Shown here: positions 46,440-56,186 of the stretch, piece after piece
Layout: each line of letters starts with the position of its first letter
Numbering within the stretch: position 1 is the first letter of the stretch
Source of the DNA: Neoechinorhynchus agilis
Taxonomy: Eukaryota > Acanthocephala
Direction of reading: 5' to 3'
Assembly (NCBI GenBank): GCA_051530055.1
Contig: CM121342.1
Span: 11,842,001 to 11,906,000, forward strand
Length of the DNA stretch: 64,000 nucleotides
The notes under the pieces: generated by a model
What the model saw: only the letters and a program-made list of their open reading frames with translations
The model's database searches: none
What the model was told of the DNA's origin: nothing
Program-made: the position numbers and the translations under genes

Positions 46440-47400
46440 CACTCGAATTCTGATTGGATAAGAAACTGGCTATTGATTTTGGAGTGAATTACGAGTCCGG
46501 GTGGGTGGAAATATCCGGTCGGGTTGGAAGGTCTGGTGTGGATTGGTACTTATTGTTTCTAGAGCGCTTGAAAAGTTGGTCTTTCTTTAGGTTCATTTCA
46601 AGTTCTGATATCCGAGAAGATTGGGCAGCATGGAAAAAGGAGTGTAGATATAGGAGGGTGTGAGGTTGGGGGAGGATGAAACGAATTGGGATTACGAGTT
46701 TTGTGCTCATGTGAAAAGGGGAATAAAATGTGGTGGTAGGGTTGAGAAACATTGGGTGAGCAGGGGAAAATCAACTGTGCAAATTTTAGATGCTCTTCTA
46801 TGAAGCGTTTCAAGGCGACGGATTTGAAATCGGGAAAGGTTGCGGAAGACGGGATCCCCCTAGGCGAGGGAAGGTAAAATAAAGCTGTAGTAAACTTTGT
46901 AGAGGTCGTGTGAAGGGATTCCTAAATGTCGGAAGTGTTTGAGGAGATGTGCGGTTGCGGGAGAGAGAGGATCAATTTGAAGCATTTGGAGAAATTGAGA
47001 TGGAGCTTGTGATCCGTGCAGAAATCTTTTGTGTTTGATTTCTTTAGAGGTTAAGGAAAAGGAGAGGTGGGGTGGTGAATGGGTGATGAGGATGATATCG
47101 TCGGCGAATAAGAAGAGATTAGAGCGAGAGGAGAGAGGTTTGAGGTCATTTATGAAAATATTGATGGGAAGTGGTGACAGAACAGCACTTTGAGAGACGC
47201 CTTTGGAGAGGGATAGGCTGACAGAAGAGGTAGAAATGCAGTGAATGTATTGTTTACGATTGTAAAGGTAAGATTCGAGCCAGTGTATCTGCCACAAATT
47301 GAGACCAAAATCGGAGAAGGCACGGAGAAGGAGTGAATGGTTTACTGAGTCGAATGCTTTCGACTAATCAAGTTAAATAAGACGTGTGAGGGATTATTGT
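46440..47400 (-). mobile_element. LINE fragment (Jockey/CR1-like)
   Basis: The minus strand at 47400-46860 reads KAFDSVNHSLLL-like sequence, WLESYLYNRKQYIHC, LSKGVSQSAVLSPLPINIF and the catalytic box FLFADDIILITHSPP, then a C-terminal part to about 46440 with LYLHSFFHAAQSSRISELEM. Frame changes and a shortened middle show decay. The fragment at 60340-61610 appears to belong to the same family (shared YADD/ITHAP and FF-TAQSS motifs). Confidence 0.7.
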
Positions 47401-47439
47401 CGAGGTAACGTAGAAGCGTGTCATAAATGCACCGTAGGG

Positions 47440-47670
47440 CATCGGTTGCAGAAAATTTGCGCCGTAAAAATTATCGCCGACGACTCATAACCAAATGGGA
47501 CGAAATATCGTTGGAAACTCTCTGATGAATCCCGTCTTCTCGTGAGGAATCTGAGGATCCGGAGGAATGTGCAAAACTCTTAACCTTATGGTTCAGGGTT
47601 TAAGTGATTCAATCACTTTCCTGACCCAGAGCGGTGCGCCGCGTGCCCATCAAACAAAATTAAGAGAAAA
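47440..47670 (+). mobile_element. SINE fragment (plus)
   Basis: Headless copy: GACTCATAACCAAATGGGAC, AACTCTCTGATGAATCCCGT, GATCCGGAGGAATGTGCAAA, TGATTCAATCACTTTCCTGA. Confidence 0.75.
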
Positions 47671-47710
47671 AATGTAACCGGCTTAATAATTCAATATTTG
47701 TCCCAAAGTT

Positions 47711-48415
47711 ATTAAATTTTAGTCTATCCCTTTCTTGTCCGGCTTATTTTTTAGGCATAAAGCCAAACCAATTACATCAGAGAAGTGATATAACCACATA
47801 GTCTATAATGTACGGTTATGAGTCTGTGCATTCCTCCGGATCCTCAGATACCTCCATGAGGCGGGACTCATCAGTGAGTTTCCTCCCTTCAGCGTTATTT
47901 CGTCCCCTTTGGCTGTGCGTCATTGGTGGTAACGGATTCGAACCACTTGACCCCTAATCGGGATCACGGAAATTAGTCCACTTGACCACCTCGACACAGC
48001 TACGAAATGTCAAACTCAGCCACTTTATCGATTCAGGGTGAGCGCTCCGTCTTGCCAGTAAAACTTAAAATAGAACACAGCGCTCACCCTGAGTCGATAA
48101 ACTGGCTGAGTTTGACATTTCGTAGTTGTGTCGAGGTGGTCAAGTGGACTAACGCCCGTGATCCCGATTAGGGGTCAAGTGGTTCGAATCCGTTACCACC
48201 AATGACGCACAGCTAAAGGAGACGAAATACCGCTGAAGGGAGGAAACTCACTGATGAGTCCCGCCTCCTGAAGGTATCTGAGGATCCGGAGGAATGTACA
48301 AACTCTTAACCGTGCATTAGAGACTATGTGGTTATATCACTTCTTTGATGTAATTGGTTTGGCTTTATGCCTAAAAAAATAAGCCGGACAAGAAAGGGAT
48401 AGACTAAAATTTAAT
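47711..48415. repeat. Large inverted repeat made of two SINE copies
   Basis: Arms 47711-48046 and 48079-48415 are inversely repeated along about 336 bp with few mismatches, separated by 32 bp. The outer ends read ATTAAATTTTAGTCT / AGACTAAAATTTAAT, the inner ends meet at AGCGCT. Each arm is a nearly full SINE with 5' leader (GTCGATAAACTGGCTGAG), tRNA-like head and a tail (AGTGATATAACCAC, GGCATAAAGCCAAACC) longer than in most copies. Confidence 0.9.
48085..48415 (+). mobile_element. tRNA-derived SINE, best preserved copy
   Basis: Leader GTCGATAAACTGGCTGAG, GACATTTCGTAGTTGTG, head 48128-48210 with A box GTGGTCAAGTGGACTAA and B box GGTTCGAATCC, body AAACTCACTGATGAGTCCCG, GATCCGGAGGAATGTACAAA, and a tail ending ATAAGCCGGACAAGAAAGGG. 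The minus-strand partner is 47711-48046. Confidence 0.85.
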
Positions 48416-48431
48416 GATGATAACAATACCG

Positions 48432-48660
48432 GTTTGCCAGTAAAACTTAAAATAGAACACAGCGCTCACCCTGAGTCGATAAACTGGCTGAGTTTGACAT
48501 TTCGTAGTTGTGTCGAGGTGGTCAAGTGGACTAATGCCCGGGATCCCGGATAGGGGTAAGTGGTTCGAATCCGTTACCACCAATGACGCACAGCCAAAGG
48601 GGACGAAATGCTGCTGACGGGAGGAAACTCACTGGTGAGTCCCGCCTCTTGGAGGGTAAC
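48432..48660 (+). mobile_element. tRNA-derived SINE, direct truncated copy
   Basis: Repeats the leader (CCAGTAAAACTTAAAATAGA, AGCGCTCACCCTGAGTCG) and head of the preceding copy, and stops after GTCCCGCCTCTTGGAGG. Together with the neighbours at 48053 and 48670 it forms a short tandem of units that each begin with (T)GCCA(G/T)TAAAACTTAAAATA. Confidence 0.8.
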
Positions 48661-48724
48661 AATACCTGCTTGCCATTAAAACTTAAAATACTTGTCCCAA
48701 AGAATAAAATTGGCAAAGTTTATA

Positions 48725-49000
48725 AATTTCGTAATGGTGTCGAGGTGGTTTAGTGGACTTAAGCTCCAATTCCTTGTTCCAGGGTCTAAGAGTTCAAAAT
48801 CCATGATCGCCGATGACTCATAACCAAAGGCGACAAAATGCCCTTGAAGGGAGGAGGAAACTTTAATCCTGCCTCCCCACGAAGTATTTGAGGATCCGAA
48901 GGATGTACAAACTCATTGTCGCATGGTACAAAGTCTAAGTGATTCAATCACTTCCCTGACCCAAAGCGATGGGCTGTGTGCCAAAGGAAAACAATAAGAC
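48725..49000 (+). mobile_element. tRNA-derived SINE at the left edge of copy 2
   Basis: Same as 40400-40675. Its upstream leader (TTGTCCCAAAGAATAAAATTGG) continues a tandem series of SINE units. Confidence 0.85.
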
Positions 49001-49391
49001 ATGTAAAAGATGTTCACTTCAACACTTAAAATAATTGAATCTTTTAAACAAGAATGTTGTATCAGGATTTTTAAATTTTTGGGGGTAAATGATTTTAGTA
49101 CAATGGAAACATTTCTTTTATTCGACACAGCGTAATGTGTTAATTGATGAGCAAACATAAAAGCTTTCTCAGAAATTAGACTGGTAATTAATGACATTAA
49201 TTATTTAAATTGCTCATACTTTGTTTTTCCTTTGCATAAAAAAATGGTAAAACGCAATTGTAACATAATTTGATATGTAAATTATGCTACATAATTATTT
49301 AATTTGCTAAAACAGGTATAACCCCATCAAATCTCAATGAACGTCCAACGTTTGTGTAAAACGAAGTCTTATCAGTCACAATCATTGCCAA

Positions 49392-51524
49392 ATGACTCGA
49401 AAAAATGCTCGTCAACCATCAAAGAAAGCCTACAAACCAGCGGATCCGTATACGTTTATTTGGCCTAAAAACAAAACTACCAGGAAACGTATCACGAATT
49501 CGAAGGAAAGTGTTCCACAGGATTCGGAGTTTAACAAGTACACCATGGTCTATGCTCTTCGCCCAGTGGAAATGTCCTGCCATTTCTTCGTTTGGAAAAT
49601 GAGTTGTTATAAGGAAAATTTAGAATTTCACCGCAGTTTAAATGCTCATTTTAAAGATCCTTCAAATTGTACTCGAATTTCTCGATCCTGTATCCAAGAA
49701 AACTGCATATATGTAGTCAAGCTTTCTAATGTCTTCTATCGATTCAAACCTAATTATGGTGTAAACCTTGAGGATTTTTTCAGGGCGCGTCTTATCGATT
49801 TCGGAAAGGAATTAATACTTACGAAGGATAACTTACTTTTCCGATGCCCTCCTTGGTTTAGCAATTCGCTTGGAAAAGCTATTCGATGCAGTCTAAATGT
49901 TGATCGGTTGGAAATCAAGGTTCCACGTCTTGTCGAAAACCTTGTAGCTCATTTGATTCTTAGATCAGTTTTGAAGGTTCGATTCTTAGAAGTCCGAGTC
50001 AATCTTGACATTTGTACTGTCGTTGATATTTGGAAGGTCCCAGAAGTCACAGTTGGTCTCGACAATTTCAGACAATTCGATGAGGCTGCATTCAACGAAT
50101 CGGTAGGAAATCTATTTATCAAGTACAATAATAATATAAATACCTTTATCAAATTCATAAAACCAATAGAAGAAACATCAAAAATAGAATATGACCTGGT
50201 GCCAGACGAGCTTCCACTTGAATGGTCGACCGTAAGTAAACATTGCGAAGAAGCAGGGCAGCATTCCGAATCAGTCGCCACTGAATTATCATCAGTGCCG
50301 TTAAAACAAATAGACTATTTAATTGATAATCAGCCTCAATCGACACATTCATCAATTAACCGGCAAAAGGAAAATGGTAATACAAGTCAATCGAGATATA
50401 TAGTACCCAAATCAATAAAAAGAAACTCACTCGACATGTCCTTGAATTACCATCGATCAGACGAACAACAAAAAGAATATTTAGTTGATATTCAGAGTCA
50501 ATCAACGTCTTTGTCAATTAAGCGGCAAAATGAAATCTCAAGTGCAAGTGAGTCAATAGAAATCGCCGCCGATGAGATCGACGAACAAATGTCCAAGCAA
50601 ACGATTGATGATAATCGAATGGACGAAGAACTAATCGAAAAATATCCGCTAAATGAATCTTCAGTATCAGTCAATACGGTTGGTTCTTCATCTTTGAAAT
50701 GCAATCAATGTACTCGGCCATACCTTATGGAACCGTCTTCTAAGGATGATCAAAAAATATTAACCAGTACGCCGGGAGTTTATAATCTAATAATGCCAAA
50801 CGATGCAAGTAAAAATCTTCAACTATGTGATCTCGGTGCAAACATTCCGGATGTGGAAGCCTTCTCCTCTAAAAGTTTCATCTATGTGGTCACAGTAGAA
50901 TCGCCCAGAGAATTTTATTTCTGGCCAATGAGTCATTTTCAAGACAACTGGGAAATGATTAATGACATTAGCAATCATTTTTCGCTCCAGGAAAATAGGC
51001 GAACGGTTTTTCGACGAAACCTGCGGCCCGAATGCGTTTACGTTGTTAAACTTGCTAACCACTTCGACCGAGCGGTAACTGTTGATACTACGGAGCGTCG
51101 GGATGAAATTCTCGTCTATTTGGTCGATTTTGGACGACAAGTTTATGTATATCCCGATTGCATTTTCTTTTGCCCTCGAAGATTTCAAGGAAGGCAGTAC
51201 ATGGCTTACCCTTGCGCTTTAGAAAGCTGCTCCCTTCCTGACTTTAACGAAGACGATAGATGTCTCAATTCTATACTTCAAGGGCACGTTTTCGAAGCTC
51301 GGCTTTTGTACGTAGACATCCACTCGTGGATTCACATTGTTGTTAAGCTCTGGAAGGTTAAAAGCGATGAGCACGTTTATGGACAATTAAATGATGAACA
51401 GCCAGATCAACGACAAAGAATTCCAATCGGACAAGTTTTCGATTCCTTTTTAAATCGTCAAAGACAACGAGGGGTTAATCGCCAAAATTATAATTGGCGA
51501 TCTAACAATAGAACGTACTTCTAA
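49392..51524 (+). CDS. Two-module Tudor-like protein, copy 2
   Basis: Intact 710-residue frame, same layout as the copy at 41067. Only three residue changes are seen: Met21Thr, Pro296Ala and Thr410Met, plus at least one silent change. None touches the conserved strand motifs of either Tudor-like module, so both copies look able to function. AATAAA lies at 51554. The 5' flank is identical back to the SINE apart from a few bases just before the ATG, so both probably share promoter sequence. Confidence 0.75.
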   Translation: MTRKNARQPSKKAYKPADPYTFIWPKNKTTRKRITNSKESVPQDSEFNKYTMVYALRPVEMSCHFFVWKMSCYKENLEFHRSLNAHFKDPSNCTRISRSCIQENCIYVVKLSNVFYRFKPNYGVNLEDFFRARLIDFGKELILTKDNLLFRCPPWFSNSLGKAIRCSLNVDRLEIKVPRLVENLVAHLILRSVLKVRFLEVRVNLDICTVVDIWKVPEVTVGLDNFRQFDEAAFNESVGNLFIKYNNNINTFIKFIKPIEETSKIEYDLVPDELPLEWSTVSKHCEEAGQHSESVATELSSVPLKQIDYLIDNQPQSTHSSINRQKENGNTSQSRYIVPKSIKRNSLDMSLNYHRSDEQQKEYLVDIQSQSTSLSIKRQNEISSASESIEIAADEIDEQMSKQTIDDNRMDEELIEKYPLNESSVSVNTVGSSSLKCNQCTRPYLMEPSSKDDQKILTSTPGVYNLIMPNDASKNLQLCDLGANIPDVEAFSSKSFIYVVTVESPREFYFWPMSHFQDNWEMINDISNHFSLQENRRTVFRRNLRPECVYVVKLANHFDRAVTVDTTERRDEILVYLVDFGRQVYVYPDCIFFCPRRFQGRQYMAYPCALESCSLPDFNEDDRCLNSILQGHVFEARLLYVDIHSWIHIVVKLWKVKSDEHVYGQLNDEQPDQRQRIPIGQVFDSFLNRQRQRGVNRQNYNWRSNNRTYF

Positions 51525-52127
51525 AAATGCACATTTTAATGTACGCAATTTTTAATAAAATTATTTTATTTTATACGAATATTTACGACTACTATTTAGC
51601 GAATTATTTCACTATTAAGTAGACAAAATTACGTAATGATCTTATCTTAATACCAAATTAATTGAATCACCACATGAAGCTGTGTTGCTGCAAAAAATAG
51701 AGCAATGATTTCTATGATTTAAAAACGCTCTTTAAAGCATCAGCCATTTATTTCAACAGCAAATGTAGGGATTTTGAAATATTAAAAGTAAACCGAGATC
51801 TTTTCATAAAATATCGCGATGAGCAGCGTGAATTACTGGTGAGTTTCTTTGAGCGTTTTGAAATTTTGAAATTTGTAAGGAAAATGTCATGAAAGCTTTT
51901 TAACAAATTAATAATACGTAGCCTATAGATCTAATGAAGAAAAGGACAAATTTTCGATGTATTATCCATCTTGGTTATTTTCGACAATAAATGGATCCCC
52001 TTGTTTTAGACTGCGTACCACACTCAATTTAGGTATTTGGCTGAGCTTTTAAGCGTTTTCCTATTCTTGTACATTATTTCTTGAAAAGCGTGCCTTGCAA
52101 ATTTAGTATCGTTGCATTAGTTCTTTA

Positions 52128-52258
52128 ATCGATCGCCGATGACTCCTGAACAAAGGCGACAAAATGCCGTTGGACGGAGGAGGAAACTTGAATCCTGCCT
52201 CCTTACGAAGCATCTGAGGATCCGGAGGATCTACAAACTCATTGCCGTATGGTTGAAA
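52128..52258 (+). mobile_element. SINE fragment at the right edge of copy 2
   Basis: Begins at the middle of the SINE (GATCGCCGATGACTCCTGAA, ACAAAATGCCGTTGGACGGA, GATCCGGAGGATCTACAAAC). Head missing. Confidence 0.75.
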
Positions 52259-52259
52259 T

Positions 52260-53254
52260 TTCAGAAGTCAAGATTTTAAATTGCGTTCCTTTTGGTAAAT
52301 AAAAACTCTTGTTTTGCAACCAAAAATTAAGGTTTAAGATCTAAGCTTAATCGTCTGATAAGTAAATTTTTTAGTTTTGGTGAATTTTTTGTGAAGCGGT
52401 TATTTTTAAGTCCTTTAATTTGAGAATTTGTATTTTCCTTGTTTTCGATTTAATTTTCTCGTAATAATTCTGGAGAACATTTCGTAATTAGTAGAACGGT
52501 TAATTGATCAACGTTTCGGAATTTATTGCATTCCATAAGCAGGGGTTTGCGAACACAAGGCACTGGCTTTTTAAAGCCGATTTGCTTTATTGTCGACGAC
52601 TACTATACATCTCGCTGAACTTTACATTAATTATAGGCCTATCGTGCCTACGTTTCAGTGCTTTTGCTAATTTTATTCTCATGCTATCATCTTTATTGTA
52701 ATATTTCAAAGAATTTCTCTTATTGTGTTTTTGCGTTTATTTATGCTCGTATATTGCATTTGTCTTGTATTTGTGTGGTTCTATTCGTTCCACTAACATG
52801 CAAGTGGTGTGACCGACGTGAGAAGTTGTTCATGGATATATTTTGTTTGATGATTGATAAAATAGAGACATTTCGAACTTCAGGTTAATATTGTGAAAGG
52901 AAATTAATAAATTAATCTCTAGTTTCTCAATCACCAAACAAAAAATGTATAATGCGTTTCAGCTATCCATCTTGCAGTTGAGGCGGCAAATCACATTGCA
53001 GGTTTCGAAGGTCGTTATCCTTTCCTTTATTGTCTGGCATTATTTAAGCTTGTGTCGATTCGTTTCTTTTTGAAAGCTGTGTTGATAGTGGTTAACCCTT
53101 TGTAGCCGGATTTATTTTTAGTTTACTGGTATTATATTTCACGTTATATTTTTGCGTAACTGTGGATGCTTATATACAGGAATGATGATTTTATGAATGT
53201 AAGGTTATGTGACTATTTGTAAACAAATACTTGCATAGTGTGCATTCAGAGACT
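52260..53254. other. Gene-free stretch
   Basis: AT-rich. The short frames at 52504-52888 start at non-ATG codons or show no protein character, and no gene is supported. Confidence 0.5.
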
Positions 53255-53470
53255 ATCATCGATAGAAAATTCTTCGAGTTAATCAAAGTAAACTTTTGGT
53301 GAAAATAATTCCGGTCATAATATATTTGATTTATTGAAAATATTTCGCGGGGTAACCTCGCCTCCTTAGTGATTGCTTGTAAGTTTTTAAATATGTGCGT
53401 GACTGAGGAGGCGAAGTCACCGCGCGAAATATTTCAAATAAATCAAATATGTTATGACCGGGATGACTAG
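53255..53470. repeat. Fold-back / MITE-like element (family A)
   Basis: Core palindrome 53311-53461: CCGGTCATAATATATTTGAT on the left with its inverse ATCAAATATGTTATGACCGG on the right. Arms of about 58 bp continue through AATATTTCGCG and CTCGCCTCCT, and the loop includes CTTGTAAGTTTTTAAATATG. The left flank (CATCGATAGAAAATTCTTCG, AATCAAAGTA) is shared with 61117-61260. Confidence 0.75.
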
Positions 53471-53739
53471 TTTGTTTGTGCAAAATGAAAAAACGGGATA
53501 TGTTAGTGATTTATGCGTATGCAATACATGGGTAGGACACATAAATTTCGATAGACTAAAGGGTTAAAGTTTACCGGATCGTCCGTTTGGTAATAGAAGA
53601 CGATGATGATATTGCTCTCTTGGTCGTCATTCGCTTCTCATTTTCTGGCTACTGCTCTCTTGATCGCTTCGTCGATAACTTAATGCGGGTGAGATGCGTT
53701 GAGCGGCGATTGTACAGCGCACTGTAGCTCAGATTCATA

Positions 53740-54220
53740 GTCTGTCTAAAAGGTCGAATATCTGATTGGCGTGTCGAAGGTCTAAGAAATGAGAGTCCCT
53801 GTTGTTGTTGAAGGTATCCACCCTGAATTTAAGCTTTGACTTCTTTTAAGCATATCTTTGAAGGTCGATATGTCTTAACTCGTCTTGGAGATGGCCTGGA
53901 AGATTTACTTCTTGTCTGATGTGATATGCTTGAGGTCCTGATGTTCTACATTGTTCATGTAGAATTAAACCAATGTTGGGCCCAGTGGAAAACCCATTGT
54001 CACTTGATCGGTTTGTAGGAAGTATTTCCCCTTGAATGTGAATGGTGTTTTCGTCGTTCAACTGAGCAGCAGTCGGCGGATTGAATCGGGTCTATAATTA
54101 GTAAGTAAAATTCAGGATTATTGTATATTCGGTTCAACACAAGATTGATAGTCTCATGATCTAGGACATTTTTGAACACGGTGTAGGTTTTTCGTTCACA
54201 AAAATTCACACTCAAAGTTC
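53740..54220 (-). mobile_element. Penelope-like element fragment, reverse transcriptase
   Basis: Read on the minus strand: a decayed upstream part (VLNRIYNNPEFYLLIIDPIQ), then FTFKGKYFLQTDQVTMGFPL followed by GPTL, the B-motif region of Penelope reverse transcriptases (usual form G-x-x-x-x-Q-x-D-G-V-A-M-G-S-P-L-G-P). Stops and frame changes follow. A third Penelope copy, different from those at 2.5-4.0 kb. Confidence 0.65.
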
Positions 54221-54224
54221 CGAA

Positions 54225-54890
54225 ATATATAAAAACTTTACAATATCAATTGCATTTATGAAGACTGTATCGCCATATAATCAAACAATCTTCAATTAAT
54301 ATATCAAAAATACTAAAATTCTCAGTTCCGAAATATGAAATTAATCTGCATACGAATTTTAGTTGATTTTATGTCGCAATTGTGCTTTCCAAAAGTACAC
54401 AGTCAAGTTTTGTCGAAGTGGTCCAAAATACATTTTGTGGGGTTTATTTTAAATAACAGTTCACGAATTAATCATCTAAAACGTTTCTGAAATGCTTCAA
54501 GACACTAAATTCGCAGGTGAATCCTAGGGTTTTTAATCTTTATTATTTGCGTGACCCATAAATGCACCCATTTACTAAATTAATAATATAAATCTTAGCA
54601 ACTGTTCAAAAGGGCCCTTTTAATTTCGTTTAATATAATTGAAACTAGGTTATTTCTTCTTAGTCAATCAAATTCGAGCTCTTAACAACGAGAAAAATCA
54701 CAGCCAGTGAAAATTTACAGTTCCCAAGGAAAGCGACTGGCCAATGGTCTGTATCATGTATTGCTAAAATTGTAACATCTTCTCTGCAATGTGAGTAATT
54801 TTACATCGGGAAAGCTGATAATGCAGCTTAGCAAGAGGATATTTATCAATCAAGCAGATTTGCTCGAAGTGTTAGAGATCATACACCAGA
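54225..54890. other. Gene-free stretch
   Basis: AT-rich spacer between PLE and LINE debris. Nothing recognised. Confidence 0.5.
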
Positions 54891-54894
54891 AACA

Positions 54895-55460
54895 TTTAAC
54901 TATTTAGTTAATGCCTATGGGGATTTAGCCACCCTGTTGTTCAACAACCAGGTTTTGTGGTCAGAAAGATAAGTTGAACAATTCATTTGACCCAATAGCC
55001 TGCTCACTCGCAGTCAATCTCGTCACGCACTGTGAAGGACATGGTGAAAATTGGCATTGAATTAAATGCTGCGAAATGCGAGATTTTAGTGAGGAATGTG
55101 GAAGATGAGGCACCTTGCCCATGAGATAGAATTGATCACTCTGGACCGGCTGAGTCTTCTAGGAAGCTGCATTTTTGGTTCAAATGTTGAGGCAGGGATT
55201 GCCAATCTTCAACCACAACTTTCGATGCTGTGCGAATTTCGTTCCTGATCAAGAATACCCTCTTCATTGTGAAATTGCTGTATAAGCTGCGCACAGCGAA
55301 AAAATCGCTTAGACAGGGAGGGAAAAGAACAGATCAGTACATAATGAATTGCGTGGCTGACCTATCAAAATCACTATTTTTGCCGATCAAGCACAGAATC
55401 ATTGACACCATTTTAGTTTCTCTTCCGGACAGCGTGTTTATCCAACCTAATTTGTAATTC
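54895..55460 (+). mobile_element. LINE fragment, same family as 37.4-39.8 kb
   Basis: The plus strand reads VNAYGDLATLLFNNQVLWSE, then MVKIGIELNAAKCEILV and DRLSLLGSCIFGSNVEA, matching WSERGVQQ, KMGIELNAGKCELLVLN and QLSLLGSCVFDSNVED of the better copy. The catalytic segment is deleted and several frame changes are present. It ends about where the CCDC51-like gene ends on the other strand. Confidence 0.7.
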
Positions 55461-55461
55461 A

Positions 55462-56092
55462 TTATCCTTTTTTCCTCTTTTGCTTTCTCAAATCCTCGAT
55501 GATTCCCCTGACTCGCTTTGTTCTTAGCTGTCCAATGGCAAAAGTAAAAGCAAAACTCACAAATCCGCAGACCATCGAAGTGATGCCAATTATTCGGTCA
55601 TTTCTTTTAACACAATCAGTTTCTTGTTCATGATCTGCCCGGACAGCATTGCCTACTTTCTCGGTCGACACCAATTTACAGCCCTCCCTTGCTTTCGAAT
55701 GTCGCCAAGATTTCTAAAGCTGAAAATGCTTCTTCCTCCCGTTCAATAAGTACACATAGTTGTTCACACAGAGATCTTTCCCGTTTGTTCAGTTCATGAA
55801 TTTGTACAAGTAGATGAAGATCATCATGGAGTCTTCGATTGCCACTAGCACCCGCCAGTCTTCGTTCCGAATGAAGATTTCCTTGACTTGCGTGTACGAG
55901 GGCAAGTTCATCTTCTACCCGCTGACGCTGTTGACTAACTGTCAAATAAGTGGATTCCGCTTCAGACACTTTTTGTTGACTCTTACTAAGAGGCGTCACG
56001 AGATCAACAGTTTGTTTAAACCTATCTCGAGTTTGCTTCATTGTATTCCAGATTGTTGATGACAGTAGGCGATTGGTAAACGCGAGTGCCAT
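55462..56092 (-). CDS. CCDC51/MITOK-like mitochondrial inner-membrane protein
   Basis: Inferred exons: 55693-56092 (ATG 56092) and 55462-55634, 190 residues in total. The first exon gives a short possible targeting segment (MALAFTNRLLSSTIWN), WNTMKQTRDRFKQTV, then a long coiled coil rich in E, Q, R and L (to LIEREEEAFSALEILATFE). The second gives NHEQETDCVKRNDRIIGITS and a membrane helix (SMVCGFVSFAFTFAIGQL) with a basic end. The coiled coil followed by E-S-H-E-K-like, R-x-x-x-W/R-x-IG and a helix matches mammalian CCDC51, a subunit of a mitochondrial ATP-sensitive potassium channel. This version stops soon after the first helix and lacks CCDC51's C-terminal half. The join needs a GC-AG intron (55635-55692, 58 nt), since no GT donor keeps frame. 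It starts 94 bp after the stop of MRPL22, same strand. Confidence 0.65.
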
Positions 56093-56186
56093 CGACGTGC
56101 GCCGTGTCTCGCTCCTCAACAAAATCTGATAAAAATAGAGAAGATCGAAGGTGAGATCGCTAGACAAACGGAACAACGGGCGGTAT

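Larger units (their letters stand above)
48721..52123. repeat. Segmental duplication, copy 2
   Basis: Direct copy of 40396-43778 at offset +8325. A SINE forms its left edge, and it runs into another SINE at about 52128. About 0.2% of coding bases differ, so the event is recent. Confidence 0.95.

Noticed and set aside
52504-52888. Two short hydrophobic frames
   Set aside because: Non-ATG starts, low-complexity AT-rich translation, no splice support.
55462-55674. A separate small membrane protein gene
   Set aside because: Better explained as the second exon of the CCDC51-like gene, since it begins with no ATG and matches the helix region of that family.
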